In this document: in pieces, positions 9,851 to 17,331 of the stretch
How positions within the stretch are numbered: position 1 is the stretch's first letter
How the letters are laid out: every line of letters begins with the position of its first letter
Source: Saccharothrix sp. NRRL B-16314
GTDB taxonomy: Bacteria; Actinomycetota; Actinomycetes; Mycobacteriales; Pseudonocardiaceae
Assembly: GCF_000716595.1 (NCBI RefSeq)
Contig: NZ_JNXC01000019.1
Span: 62,001-126,000 of the forward strand
Reading direction: 5' to 3'
DNA: 64,000 nucleotides
The notes under the pieces: model-generated
Seen by the model: the letters and a program-made list of their open reading frames with translations, nothing else
The model's database searches: none
Told to the model about the DNA's origin: nothing
Program-made: the position numbers and the translations under genes

Positions 9851-9874
9851 TCGTATCCGCTTAAGCGGATACGA
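9851..9874. promoter_or_regulatory. Operator palindrome 1 of the mer divergon
   Basis: A perfect 24-bp palindrome with half site TCGTATCCGCTT, 27 bp upstream of the merA start. It shares the core GTATCCGC...GCGGATAC with the second site at 9889-9910. This is the size and symmetry expected for an ArsR/SmtB dimer, presumably the regulator encoded at 9918. Binding is inferred. Confidence 0.8.
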
Positions 9875-9888
9875 CGAGGGTAGCGCGA

Positions 9889-9910
9889 AGTATCCGCTTG
9901 GGCGGATACT
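9889..9910. promoter_or_regulatory. Operator palindrome 2 of the mer divergon
   Basis: A 22-bp inverted repeat with 9-bp perfect arms (AGTATCCGC and its complement) around TTGG. It ends 7 bp before the GTG of the regulator, so that gene is probably transcribed from very close to its start codon (leaderless) and is autoregulated. Centres of the two sites are 37 bp apart. Confidence 0.75.
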
Positions 9911-9917
9911 TGCCTGC

Positions 9918-10349
9918 GTGGTGCGGCACGGGAACGCGGAGACGGTCAACTGCGCGGGCGGGGCGGATTGCTGCGCCGGTCCGCTCGGTCTGCTGCCGGA
10001 GGTCACGGACGGGGCCGCGGTGCTGGCGAAGTTCTTCCGTGCGCTCGGTGACCCGGCCCGGCTGCGGCTGCTGGAGTTCCTGGTGGCCGGTGAACGGTCG
10101 GTCGGCGAGTGCGTTCGGCACATCGGCCTGGTCCAGGGGCGGGTGTCGACCCATTTGGCGTGTCTGGCCGACTGCGGCTACGTCGAGGTCCGCCGGCAGG
10201 GCCGCTTCTCCTACTACCGGGTCGCCGATCCCCGGGTGGTCGACCTGGTGCACCTGGCCCGGGCGCTGGCGGCCGACAACGCGGCCGTGCTGGCGGCGTG
10301 CCGGCGCATCGACGCCGGTGCGGGGGCGCCCGACGCCGATCGGACCTGA
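9918..10349 (+). CDS. merR: ArsR/SmtB-family mercury-responsive repressor
   Basis: About 143 residues. A winged HTH of the ArsR type (ALGDPARLRLLEFLVAGERS, VSTHLACLADCGYVEVRRQG, FSYYRVADPRV) is flanked by cysteines: NCAGGADCC in the N-terminal arm, ECVRHIG and LACLADCG in the HTH region, and ACRR near the end. Streptomycete mer operons use an ArsR-type MerR rather than the classical MerR, divergent from merA, which is the layout here. Two in-frame GTG codons (9918, 9921) fall right after operator 2. No merT or merP follows. Cysteines fit Hg(II) sensing, but which ones bind is not visible. Confidence 0.85.
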   Translation: MVRHGNAETVNCAGGADCCAGPLGLLPEVTDGAAVLAKFFRALGDPARLRLLEFLVAGERSVGECVRHIGLVQGRVSTHLACLADCGYVEVRRQGRFSYYRVADPRVVDLVHLARALAADNAAVLAACRRIDAGAGAPDADRT

Positions 10350-10685
10350 ACCGCGCGAGTCGGTCGTCCTCACCTGCAAGGCGTAGTCACGCCTGCGGGA
10401 TCGGCACGCTGCGTGACCGGGGAGGCCGTTCGTAACTCCGGAAAACGTACCCGTCTGCGGGGTGTGTCGTTGAATGGGTCTGGTTCAGACTGCGCTTCCG
10501 GGGGTGCGCCGTTAGGCGCATCGCGGGCGGAGTCTTTGGGGGATGCCTTAGGTCTGTCAGTTGATGCTGCGTCGACCGTCCTTTCGCGGTTCGCGACGCG
10601 AGTTGTCGGAATATGAGCTTTCCGCACCACTTGTCGTGACGCGCTTGATTCGTCATGGCATGGAATGAAAGAAGAGGACGAAGTG
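10350..10685. other. Intergenic region with a small hairpin
   Basis: About 335 bp. A six-base-pair hairpin (TGCGCC, loop GTTA, GGCGCA) lies at 10505-10520 and could end the merR transcript. No gene is supported. The promoter of the DUF169 gene should lie at the right end. Confidence 0.45.
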
Positions 10686-11390
10686 ATGAGTCATCCCGAG
10701 CTGGCCACCGCGTTGACCGAGTTGCTGTCGCTGGACCTGCCGCCGGTGGCGCTGTCGAAGGTGGAGGCGCGTCCGGATGGGGTTGTCGACACCGGGCGGC
10801 CGGTGCCGTCCAGCTGTGCGATGTGGCGCGTGGCGGAGAAGGGGGTCTTCTACGCCGAGGCCTCGGAGCACTTCAACTGTCCGGTGGGGTCCATGGTGAT
10901 GGGCTTCGAGCTGCCGGAGAACGTCAATGCCGAGCTGGGCGGCCTGGTTCAGTCGATGTGCGACGCCCAGTACCTGGAGATGTCGGAGGTCGCGAACATC
11001 CCGTCGGTGCGCAAGGCGGGCACGGGCGTGGTCTACGGGCCGTTGGCCGATCTGCCGGTCGAGCCGGACGTGGTGTTGATGTGGCTCACCCCGGCGCAGG
11101 CGATGATCTACAACGAGGCGTCCGGCAACGCGAACTGGACCGCGGAAGCGGGTCAGGTGTCCGGACGTCCCGGGTGCACCGCGCTGGCGCTGGCGCTGGA
11201 CTCCGGGCAGCCGCGCATGGCGCTGGGCTGCGTCGGCATGCGCACGTTCACCGGCATCGCGGCCGACCGGATGCTGGCCGTCCTGCCGGGCGCCAAGGTC
11301 GGCGAGTTCGTCGAGGCGCTCAAGGTCACGGTGCAGGCCAACGCCGGCATGAAGTCGTTCTACGAGAGCAAGCTGGCCCAGTTCGCCTAA
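10686..11390 (+). CDS. DUF169 family protein
   Basis: 234 residues. The family hallmark is present: a conserved cysteine block SSCAMWRVAEKGVFYAEA followed by HFNCPVGSMVMGFELP, and later GRPGCTALALAL and ALGCVGMRTF. Function of DUF169 is not established; conserved Cys and His suggest metal or cofactor binding. ATG 10686 follows AGAAGAGGACGAA; an in-frame ATG at 10665 lacks a ribosome site. The gene sits between the mer regulator and a second ArsR gene, 158 bp before the latter, so a metal-related role is a reasonable inference. Confidence 0.8.
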   Translation: MSHPELATALTELLSLDLPPVALSKVEARPDGVVDTGRPVPSSCAMWRVAEKGVFYAEASEHFNCPVGSMVMGFELPENVNAELGGLVQSMCDAQYLEMSEVANIPSVRKAGTGVVYGPLADLPVEPDVVLMWLTPAQAMIYNEASGNANWTAEAGQVSGRPGCTALALALDSGQPRMALGCVGMRTFTGIAADRMLAVLPGAKVGEFVEALKVTVQANAGMKSFYESKLAQFA

Positions 11391-11487
11391 GGGCCTGACG
11401 CCGCGCGGTCCCCTGACACCTGGCTCTTGACCAGTCGGCAGTGCCAGGGGATTGCGCGGACCGCCACTTAGGGCCTACTCTCGGTCA

Positions 11488-11531
11488 CATCGACGAAGTT
11501 CGATCCCTATATGGATCGACGGTATTCGATG
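11488..11531. promoter_or_regulatory. Nested inverted repeats upstream of second ArsR gene
   Basis: An inner inverted repeat with 7-bp arms (TCGATCC / GGATCGA around CTATAT, 11500-11519) sits inside a wider pair (CATCGA at 11488 and TCGATG at 11526). It ends 17 bp before the GTG at 11549 and is a good candidate operator for autoregulation by the ArsR protein. Inferred from symmetry and position only. Confidence 0.55.
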
Positions 11532-11548
11532 TCGGGGGTGGACGGCTC

Positions 11549-11989
11549 GTGACAACTGCCGGGCGGGTCATCGGCTTGGAGATCGTGGAGACGCGGTCGT
11601 CGGGCGCGCCCCATTGCAGCGTTCCGCTGACCACGCCACGCCTGTCTCACGAGCAGGCTAACGACCTGTCGGTGGTGTTCAAGGCGCTGGCGCACCCGAC
11701 GCGGGTGCAGCTGATGAACCTGCTGGTGTCCAGCCCGTTCGCGGCCTGTGTCTACGACATCCAGGTCGCGATGGGCATGCCGCAGTCCACGATCAGCCAC
11801 CACCTCAAGCAGCTGGTCGGCGCCGGCCTGCTGCACCGCCGGCAGCGGGGCAGTTGGGCGTACTACTCGGTGGACCGCGAGGCCATGCGCCGGTTGGGCA
11901 CGGTGATCGATCTGGGTGACGCGCCCGCGCAGCCGTTGTCGCCGCAGGCACAGGCAGATCCGCCGATCGAGCAGGTCGAGGACGTGTGA
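11549..11989 (+). CDS. ArsR/SmtB-family transcriptional regulator
   Basis: 146 residues. The winged HTH reads VFKALAHPTRVQLMNLLVSS, then DIQVAMGMPQSTISHHLKQL and the wing RRQRGSWAYYSVD. Cys residues occur in the N-terminal arm (HCSVPL) and in the region FAACVYDIQ, the helix position used for metal or thiol sensing in several ArsR proteins. GTG 11549 is preceded by GGGGGTGGA; longer GTG starts cross the inverted repeat. Its stop overlaps the start of the next small gene (TGATG), making it first of a four-gene operon that ends with an exported peptide. Confidence 0.85.
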   Translation: MTTAGRVIGLEIVETRSSGAPHCSVPLTTPRLSHEQANDLSVVFKALAHPTRVQLMNLLVSSPFAACVYDIQVAMGMPQSTISHHLKQLVGAGLLHRRQRGSWAYYSVDREAMRRLGTVIDLGDAPAQPLSPQAQADPPIEQVEDV

Positions 11990-12207
11990 TGGCGTCGACC
12001 ACGCCTTCCGCCGCGTTACCGGACGCTGCCAGCGCCGACCGACGACTTCTGTTCGCCGACGAAGCCGGGCGTTGGCTTCACGGCCCGGCCGAGGAGCTGC
12101 TTCCCTCTCAGGCACGTCCCGCGGCCGTGCGTCGGACCTGGCTCGTCCTCGCTGTGGTGCTGCTGGCCCTGGCCGGTGTCGCCGCGACCATCGGGACGGT
12201 CCTGTGA
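11989..12207 (+). CDS. Small single-pass membrane protein
   Basis: 72 residues from the ATG at 11989. The first 50 residues are soluble with FADEAGRWLHGPAEELL; a single transmembrane helix follows (TWLVLAVVLLALAGVAATIG) right at the C-terminus. Both ends overlap neighbours by one to a few bases (TGATG at each junction), so it is translated with the ArsR regulator and the exporter. It is probably an accessory of the peptide exporter. No family is recognised. Confidence 0.65.
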   Translation: MASTTPSAALPDAASADRRLLFADEAGRWLHGPAEELLPSQARPAAVRRTWLVLAVVLLALAGVAATIGTVL

Positions 12208-14456
12208 TGCCGATCCTCGCCCGACCACGACGGCGCAGGGTGCCGGTGGTGTTGCAGGCCAGCCGCGCCGAGTGCGGTGTCGCGTGCCTGACCATGGTGC
12301 TCAACCACCACGGCCACGCGCTCTCCCCGCAGGAGGTGCGGCGGTTGTGCCCGGTCGGGCGTGACGGGATCAGCGCCGGGATCATGGTCCGTGCCGCCAA
12401 GCAGCTGGGCATGCGGGCCGGCGGCTACCCGGCGGTCCCGGCCGTGTTCGACCAGGTGCCGCTGCCGGTGATCGCGCACTGGGAGGACGACCACTTCGTC
12501 GTCGTCGAACGCATCTCCGACCGCGGCGTCGACCTGGTGGACCCCCGGCTCGGACGGCGACGGCTTTCACCGGCGGAGTTCTCCGCCGGCCTGGGCAAGG
12601 TCGTGCTCGGCATCCGACCCGACGAGGGCGCGAAACCCGACGGCCGGCGCGTGGAACCGTTCTGGCGCCGCTACCTACGCTCGCTGCTCGCCCTGCCCGG
12701 CACACGCGGCCTGCTGGCGCAGGTACTTCTGGTCAGCCTGGTCGCGCAGGCGCTCGTCGTCGCGATGCCGCTGGCCACCAAACTCGTCGTCGACGAGACG
12801 GCCACCCTGCGCGACTCCTCCCTGATGACCCTGCTCGGCCTGGGCGTGCTGGTCGTGGCCGTCGCGCAACTGGTCACGGGTCTGCTGCGGGCGGCGTTGC
12901 TGGTCGCGTTGCAGGGCAGGCTCGACACCCAGGCCCTGCTCGGGTTCAGCGCGCACCTGCTGCGGCTGCCGATGCGGTTCTTCGAGCAACGCAGCACCGG
13001 CGACCTGGTGACCAGGTTCGGCAGCATCGCGATGCTGCGCGAGCTGATGACCGGGCAGACCCTGGGTTCGCTGCTCGACGCCGTGCTGGTGCTGACCTAC
13101 CTCGGCCTGTTGTTCTTCATCGACCTGACCGTGGCGCTCGCGGTGCTGGCCGTCGCCCTCGCCGTGGTGGTGCTGTTGTGGAGCACGACCCGGCTGGTGC
13201 GCGAACGCATGGCGCTGGACCTGGCCACGCAGTCCGAAGCCCAGGGCTACCTGGTGGAGATGCTCGAAGGCATGTCCACCGTCAAGGCCGCCGCGGCCGA
13301 GGACCGCGCCATGGGCCGGTTGTCGACACTGGTGTCCACCTGGACCTCGGTCACCCTGCGCCGCGGCTACCTCGCCTCCACCATCGACGCGGTCACCTCG
13401 ACGCTGCGCTTCGTGACGCCGCTGCTGGTGCTGTGGCTGTGCCTGACCAGGGTGCTCGACGGCACCCTGTCACCCGGCACCATGCTCGCGGTCACCTGGC
13501 TGGCCGCCGCGATCCTCACCCCGCTGGCCTCGGTCGCGGCCAACAGCCAACGCCTGCAACTGGCCGGCGCGCAGCTGCAACGCCTCGCCGACGTGCTCGA
13601 CACCGCGACGGAACCACAGCCCGAGTCCGCCAGGGACGCAGCGCCGCTGCGGCTGCGGGGAGCGATCGACCTCGACCGGGTCGGCTTCGGCTACGACCCC
13701 TACAGCCCCGCCGTCCTGGACGACGTCACCGTCACCATCCGCCCCGGCCAGCGCGTCGCCGTCGTCGGCTCCACCGGATCGGGCAAGACCACCCTCGGCA
13801 TGCTCCTGCTCGGCCTCTACACCCCCACCGCGGGCACCATCCGCTTCGACGGCCACGACACCGGCACGCTCGACCCGCGCGCACTGCGCGGCCAGATCGG
13901 TGTGGTGCTGCAGGAACCGTTCGTGTTCAGCGGCACCATCCGCGACAACATCACCCTGCACGACCCGGCGATCCCCGACGAGGAGATCGTGCAGGGCGCG
14001 CGCCTGGCCGGGCTGCACGACGAGATCACCGGCATGCCCCAGGGCTACGCCACGCGCCTGGCCCAACGCGGCACCGGGCTGTCCGGCGGGCAACGCCAAC
14101 GCCTCGCCCTGGCACGCGCCCTCGTGCGCCGCCCCGCCGTGCTGCTGCTCGACGAGGCCACCAGCCACCTCGACGCCGTCACCGAGGCCCGGGTCCACCG
14201 CAACCTCGCCGACCAGCGCTGCACCCAGATCGTCATCGCCCACCGGCTCAGCACCGTCCGCGACGCCGACCAGATCCTCGTCCTGCACGACGGCCGCCTG
14301 GTCGAAACCGGCACCCACGACGAACTGCTCACCCGCGACGGGCACTACACCGCTCTGGTCACCGCACAACTCGACCAGCCCACGACCGCACCGCGCGTGC
14401 CCACACCAGCCACCTCCGCGACAGCGGAGACCACCCACGGCAACGGAAGGAGGTGA
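12207..14456 (+). CDS. C39 peptidase-containing ABC exporter (PCAT)
   Basis: 749 residues with the full PCAT layout. The N-terminal C39 protease has Cys23 in QASRAECGVACL, His96 in HWEDDHFVVV and Asp112 in VDLVDPRLG. A six-helix transmembrane domain spans about 155-440. The nucleotide-binding domain has Walker A VGSTGSGKTTLG, signature LSGGQRQR, Walker B AVLLLDEATS and the H-loop IVIAHRLSTV. PCATs cut double-glycine leaders off small peptides and export the core. The predicted substrate is encoded 7 bp downstream. No lanthipeptide or radical-SAM modification enzyme is nearby. Confidence 0.92.
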   Translation: MPILARPRRRRVPVVLQASRAECGVACLTMVLNHHGHALSPQEVRRLCPVGRDGISAGIMVRAAKQLGMRAGGYPAVPAVFDQVPLPVIAHWEDDHFVVVERISDRGVDLVDPRLGRRRLSPAEFSAGLGKVVLGIRPDEGAKPDGRRVEPFWRRYLRSLLALPGTRGLLAQVLLVSLVAQALVVAMPLATKLVVDETATLRDSSLMTLLGLGVLVVAVAQLVTGLLRAALLVALQGRLDTQALLGFSAHLLRLPMRFFEQRSTGDLVTRFGSIAMLRELMTGQTLGSLLDAVLVLTYLGLLFFIDLTVALAVLAVALAVVVLLWSTTRLVRERMALDLATQSEAQGYLVEMLEGMSTVKAAAAEDRAMGRLSTLVSTWTSVTLRRGYLASTIDAVTSTLRFVTPLLVLWLCLTRVLDGTLSPGTMLAVTWLAAAILTPLASVAANSQRLQLAGAQLQRLADVLDTATEPQPESARDAAPLRLRGAIDLDRVGFGYDPYSPAVLDDVTVTIRPGQRVAVVGSTGSGKTTLGMLLLGLYTPTAGTIRFDGHDTGTLDPRALRGQIGVVLQEPFVFSGTIRDNITLHDPAIPDEEIVQGARLAGLHDEITGMPQGYATRLAQRGTGLSGGQRQRLALARALVRRPAVLLLDEATSHLDAVTEARVHRNLADQRCTQIVIAHRLSTVRDADQILVLHDGRLVETGTHDELLTRDGHYTALVTAQLDQPTTAPRVPTPATSATAETTHGNGRR

Positions 14457-14463
14457 ACCCATC

Positions 14464-14583
14464 ATGGAGGAGATCCTGGAGCTGACCGACACCGAGCTCG
14501 ACACGGTCATCGGCGGCCAGGGCGACGTCAGCACGTGCGCCGCCACCCCGGACGGCAACTGCGTGTGCAGCGCCACCGTGTAA
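14464..14583 (+). CDS. Double-glycine leader peptide precursor, cysteine-containing
   Basis: 39 residues, preceded by a near-perfect ribosome site (GGAAGGAGGTGA, 7 bp spacing) that overlaps the exporter's stop. Residues 1-18, MEEILELTDTELDTVIGG, form a typical double-glycine leader: acidic and amphipathic, with Leu/Leu/Val and Ile-Gly-Gly at the cleavage site. The 21-residue core starts QGDVSTC and has three cysteines at core positions 7, 15 and 17 (CAATPDGNCVC). The exporter's C39 domain would release it outside the cell. Possibly a small bacteriocin or a secreted metal-binding or signalling peptide; the ArsR and mer surroundings favour a metal link (inference). A strong hairpin follows. Confidence 0.8.
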   Translation: MEEILELTDTELDTVIGGQGDVSTCAATPDGNCVCSATV

Positions 14584-14618
14584 CCCCGACCAACCCAGTG
14601 CAGGTGGTCGAGGTGCAA

Positions 14619-14663
14619 CCGGTGGTGAGCGGGCCAGCTTGACCCTGGCCCGCTCACCACCGG
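14619..14663 (+). terminator. Long perfect hairpin after the peptide gene
   Basis: A perfect 19-bp stem (left arm 14619-14637, right arm 14645-14663) with a 7-base loop, 35 bp past the peptide stop. No T-run follows, as is common in high-GC actinobacteria. It closes the ArsR-exporter-peptide operon. Confidence 0.8.
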
Positions 14664-14853
14664 CCCTGAACGGGGCCGACCACGTCGACCCCGCGCCCAT
14701 CCTTCCAGCCACGCATGCCTATGGCAGCCACCCGACAGCCACAGCTTCGCGACGAGCCGTCAACGGACATCGACCACGGGTCTGTTCCGTGATCTTGGAA
14801 CAGTCCCGCACGCCCGCAGTATCTGGCCGTCGAGCCCAGGAGCACCGAGTGCT

Positions 14854-15261
14854 GTGTTATCCCGAATCGCCAAGATCGCTGTTTCAGTGCTGTTCCTGTT
14901 CGACGTGTTCAACGCCGGTTCCGCGCAAGCTTCCGAATCCGGCGACGTCCACGCTCAAGCCTGCACCATCGTCGACAGCGGGCTCAGCGCGACCTACGTG
15001 GACTGGGCTTTCCACCCGAAGCCCCGGGGCGTGGCCTACGTGGCCAACCCAGGTGCCGCAGTGGGTTGCTGAATCAAGGTCTGCGCAAAGGAGCCCGCCC
15101 AGAGCTGGGGCGTAGCCTGCCAGGACCATCAGATTCAGGCCGGTGTGCACTACTACATCGGCTTGGTCCACTGGGGCTACTCGTGTGGGGACGTCCGGTC
15201 GCGCACCTATTTCACACCGAACGGCGTCGTCCACGAAGGTCCGACTTCTCGATCCAGCTGA
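14854..15261 (+). pseudogene. Secreted cysteine-rich small protein with in-frame TGA
   Basis: From GTG 14854 the frame gives a signal peptide (LSRIAKIAVSVLFLFDVFNA, then GSAQAS) and a mature part with QACTIVDSG and PGAAVGC, ending at TGA 15070-15072. Directly after this stop the same frame continues as plausible protein: IKVCAKEPAQSWGVACQ, then HWGYSCGDVRSRTYFTPNGV, to TGA 15259-15261. Codon use and cysteine spacing look continuous, so the inner TGA is best read as a nonsense change, for example from TGG (Cys-Trp). Full length would be about 135 residues. AGGAG lies about 12 bp upstream. No family is recognised. Confidence 0.6.
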
Positions 15262-15342
15262 GAACTTGGCGGGACCCGCTCAAGCGTGCGAATGATCCCG
15301 TGATTGGGCTTCCGTACTTCCAGGCACAATACTGTCCGCCAG

Positions 15343-15762
15343 TCAGTCGAAGGGCTTGAATGCGATGCGACCCGCTCTGAGCGACCCTCTATGGCGTACT
15401 GAACCTTCGAAATTGCCGACCAGCAGCAGGGCAAGGTCGAAGCCGCGGTTGCGGCACAACTCCACCGCACCCACTTCGATGGCATGCGCACCGCCCACAA
15501 CCGTGACTCTAAGGTTGGAATTCGACGCGTCGACCCGCGCGGCCAGCACCGTACGGCCTCCGAAGTCGAACGTCAGCGGGCTCTCGTAGTCCTCGGTAGT
15601 GATCCGGCGAAGACCGGTGTTGCGCACCTGAAGGATCATCATGCTCGCCGACCCCACCAGACCGGGGTCCGACCGACGGTGCCCTTCCCACCAGTCGAGC
15701 GCCCCGGGCCCGATCTTGGTGTCGACCATGACGCTGTAGCTGAGCCGCCTGCCCGTGATCAT
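15343..15762 (-). CDS. Hypothetical protein, beta-rich domain
   Basis: About 139 residues from ATG 15762. It starts MITGRRLSYSVMVDTKIGPG and contains MILQVRNTGLRRITTEDYES, FDFGGRTVLAARVDAS and GNFEGSVRHRGSL. The alternating pattern suggests a beta-sandwich domain of a kind seen in uncharacterised actinobacterial proteins, but I cannot name it. A longer start at 15834 would cross the arsC start, so the shorter one is preferred. It lies head to head with arsC and may share a promoter region with it. Confidence 0.55.
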   Translation of the reverse strand: MITGRRLSYSVMVDTKIGPGALDWWEGHRRSDPGLVGSASMMILQVRNTGLRRITTEDYESPLTFDFGGRTVLAARVDASNSNLRVTVVGGAHAIEVGAVELCRNRGFDLALLLVGNFEGSVRHRGSLRAGRIAFKPFD

Positions 15763-15797
15763 GACACCTGCCCAGTTCGGTGCGTGACACCCACTGC

Positions 15798-16247
15798 ATG
15801 CCCAGTCATACGAAGCGATCCCAAGCGAACTCATCGTTGACCAGCAAGCCCGAAGTCCTGTTCGTCTGCGTCCACAACGCCGGCCGCTCCCAGATGGCCG
15901 CCGCGCTGCTCCAGCACTACGCCCTCGGCCGCGTCACGGTCCGCTCGGCCGGCTCCGCGCCCGCCGACAAGGTCAACCCGGCCGCCGCCGAGGCACTGGC
16001 CGAACTGGGCCTCGACATCACCGCCGAAGTGCCGTCCAAGCTCACCACCGAGGACGTCGAAGCCTCCGACGTGGTCATCACCATGGGCTGCGGCGACATC
16101 TGCCCCGTCTTCCCCGGCAAGCGCTACCTCGACTGGGAACTCGAAGACCCGGCCGGCCAAGGCGTCGACGCCGTCCGCCCCATCCGCGACGACATCGACC
16201 GCCGCGTCCGCAACCTGCTCGCCGAACTCCTCGACTCAGCCTCGTAG
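15798..16247 (+). CDS. arsC: Arsenate reductase, low-molecular-weight phosphatase fold
   Basis: 149 residues. It reduces arsenate to arsenite in the cytoplasm. The P-loop VLFVCVHNAGRSQMAAA holds the nucleophilic Cys (about residue 24) and Arg; a second cysteine segment MGCGDICPVFPGKRYLDWEL and the following DP match actinobacterial ArsC enzymes that use mycothiol and mycoredoxin. The ATG at 15798 lacks a clear ribosome site; GTG 15780 and TTG 15837 are alternatives. Its last 12 bp overlap the monooxygenase gene from the other strand. No arsenite efflux gene (arsB/acr3) is visible nearby. Confidence 0.88.
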   Translation: MPSHTKRSQANSSLTSKPEVLFVCVHNAGRSQMAAALLQHYALGRVTVRSAGSAPADKVNPAAAEALAELGLDITAEVPSKLTTEDVEASDVVITMGCGDICPVFPGKRYLDWELEDPAGQGVDAVRPIRDDIDRRVRNLLAELLDSAS

Positions 16248-17276
16248 CCGCCGCACGACGTACCGGGCGTCACGCCCGACGCCCCGCAACGTCGCCGACG
16301 CGAGGGTGCGCTGCCACTCCAGACCCACGTAACCCAGTCCTCGATGGGTTGTGGACAACCCTTCACGGTGTTGTGGATAGCCGTCGGAGTCCAGCGCCCC
16401 CATCGCTTCCAGGTAGCCCAGACCCGGCCGGTAGCCGGTGGCCAGCACGATCGCGTCCACCGGCTCCCGCCTGCCGTCGGCCCAGACGACTTCCGACGCG
16501 TCGAGACCGGCGAACATCGGCCTGCGGTCCGGCCGACCGGCCTCGATCGCGGCCCGATACACCCCGGAGTCCAGCACCGGCGTGGAAAACTGCTTCGGCA
16601 ACCACCGCCCGATCGGCGCCCGATCCACGCCGGTCACCGAATACCACCAGTGCACGTCACGCCCGAGTGGACGCTGCGGCACGAACTTCACCGGCTTCCG
16701 GCTCGCCAACGTGACCCATGCGTGGGACGCCAACTCGACCGCGATCTGCACCGCGGAGTTGCCCGCGCCGACCACGACGACCCGCTGTCCCTCGTACGGT
16801 GCCGGATCGCGGTACTCCGCCGCGTGCACAACCGACCCAGTGAACCGATCCAACCCCGGCAACGCCGGCCGGTATGGCGTACCGAATCCTCCCGTCGCCG
16901 CGATCACCCGACCCGCAGACAGCCGCCGACCACCCTCCAGCGGCACCTCGAACCCTCCGTCACCGGCCACGACCTTCTCCACCCGGCACCCCGTGCGGAT
17001 GTCGACCTGGAGCCGCTCCGCGTACCGGGCCAGGTAGTCGACCACCTCGTCCCGATGCGGATAACGCTCCGGATCACCACCGAAGGGCAGCCCCGGCAAC
17101 GAGCTGAACCCGGCCGGTGAGAACAAGGCCAGGCTGTCGTAGTACCCCGCCCACGACCCCGTCGGCCGCTTCCCCGCCTCCAGCACCACAGGACGCCCGC
17201 CCGCGGCCTTCACCGCCCACGCGGCAGCCAGACCCGACTGACCGCCACCGATCACAACCCACTCATCCATCGACAT
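16236..17276 (-). CDS. FAD-dependent monooxygenase, ArsO-like
   Basis: 346 residues, a compact flavin-containing monooxygenase. The FAD motif is VVIGGGQSGLAAAWAVKAAG, the NADPH motif VVVVGAGNSAVQIAVELA, and IVLATGYRPGLGYLEAMG is the family's C-terminal ATG motif. Proteins of this kind are called ArsO when found in arsenic operons, where their exact reaction is debated. Here it faces an arsR gene (17332) across 55 bp and ends against arsC. The start ATG 17276 (or the Met two codons later) has no strong ribosome site. Assignment to arsenic metabolism rests on context. Confidence 0.75.
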   Translation of the reverse strand: MSMDEWVVIGGGQSGLAAAWAVKAAGGRPVVLEAGKRPTGSWAGYYDSLALFSPAGFSSLPGLPFGGDPERYPHRDEVVDYLARYAERLQVDIRTGCRVEKVVAGDGGFEVPLEGGRRLSAGRVIAATGGFGTPYRPALPGLDRFTGSVVHAAEYRDPAPYEGQRVVVVGAGNSAVQIAVELASHAWVTLASRKPVKFVPQRPLGRDVHWWYSVTGVDRAPIGRWLPKQFSTPVLDSGVYRAAIEAGRPDRRPMFAGLDASEVVWADGRREPVDAIVLATGYRPGLGYLEAMGALDSDGYPQHREGLSTTHRGLGYVGLEWQRTLASATLRGVGRDARYVVRRLRG

Positions 17277-17280
17277 AGCT

Positions 17281-17291
17281 CGATATTATCG
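17281..17291. promoter_or_regulatory. Candidate ArsR operator between arsO-like gene and arsR
   Basis: An 11-bp inverted repeat (CGATA-T-TATCG), followed by a partial direct repeat GGATATTCG, lies in the 55-bp AT-richer divergent spacer. The position suits repression of both genes by the ArsR protein at 17332. Confidence 0.45.
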
Positions 17292-17331
17292 GATATTCGC
17301 GAAATGACGACAGGTCTGCGACCCTGACTTC

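Noticed and set aside
10432..10466. Third copy of the 40-bp element
   Set aside because: It shares AACTCCGGAAAA and TGCGGGG on the opposite strand, but spacing differs and no gene follows it in that direction.
14464..14583. Precursor as a class II lanthipeptide
   Set aside because: No LanM-type synthetase is in the operon, and the exporter alone does not define the class.
15070..15072. TGA as a selenocysteine codon
   Set aside because: No SECIS-like hairpin was recognised right after it, and selenocysteine is unlikely in a secreted actinobacterial protein; a nonsense change is simpler.
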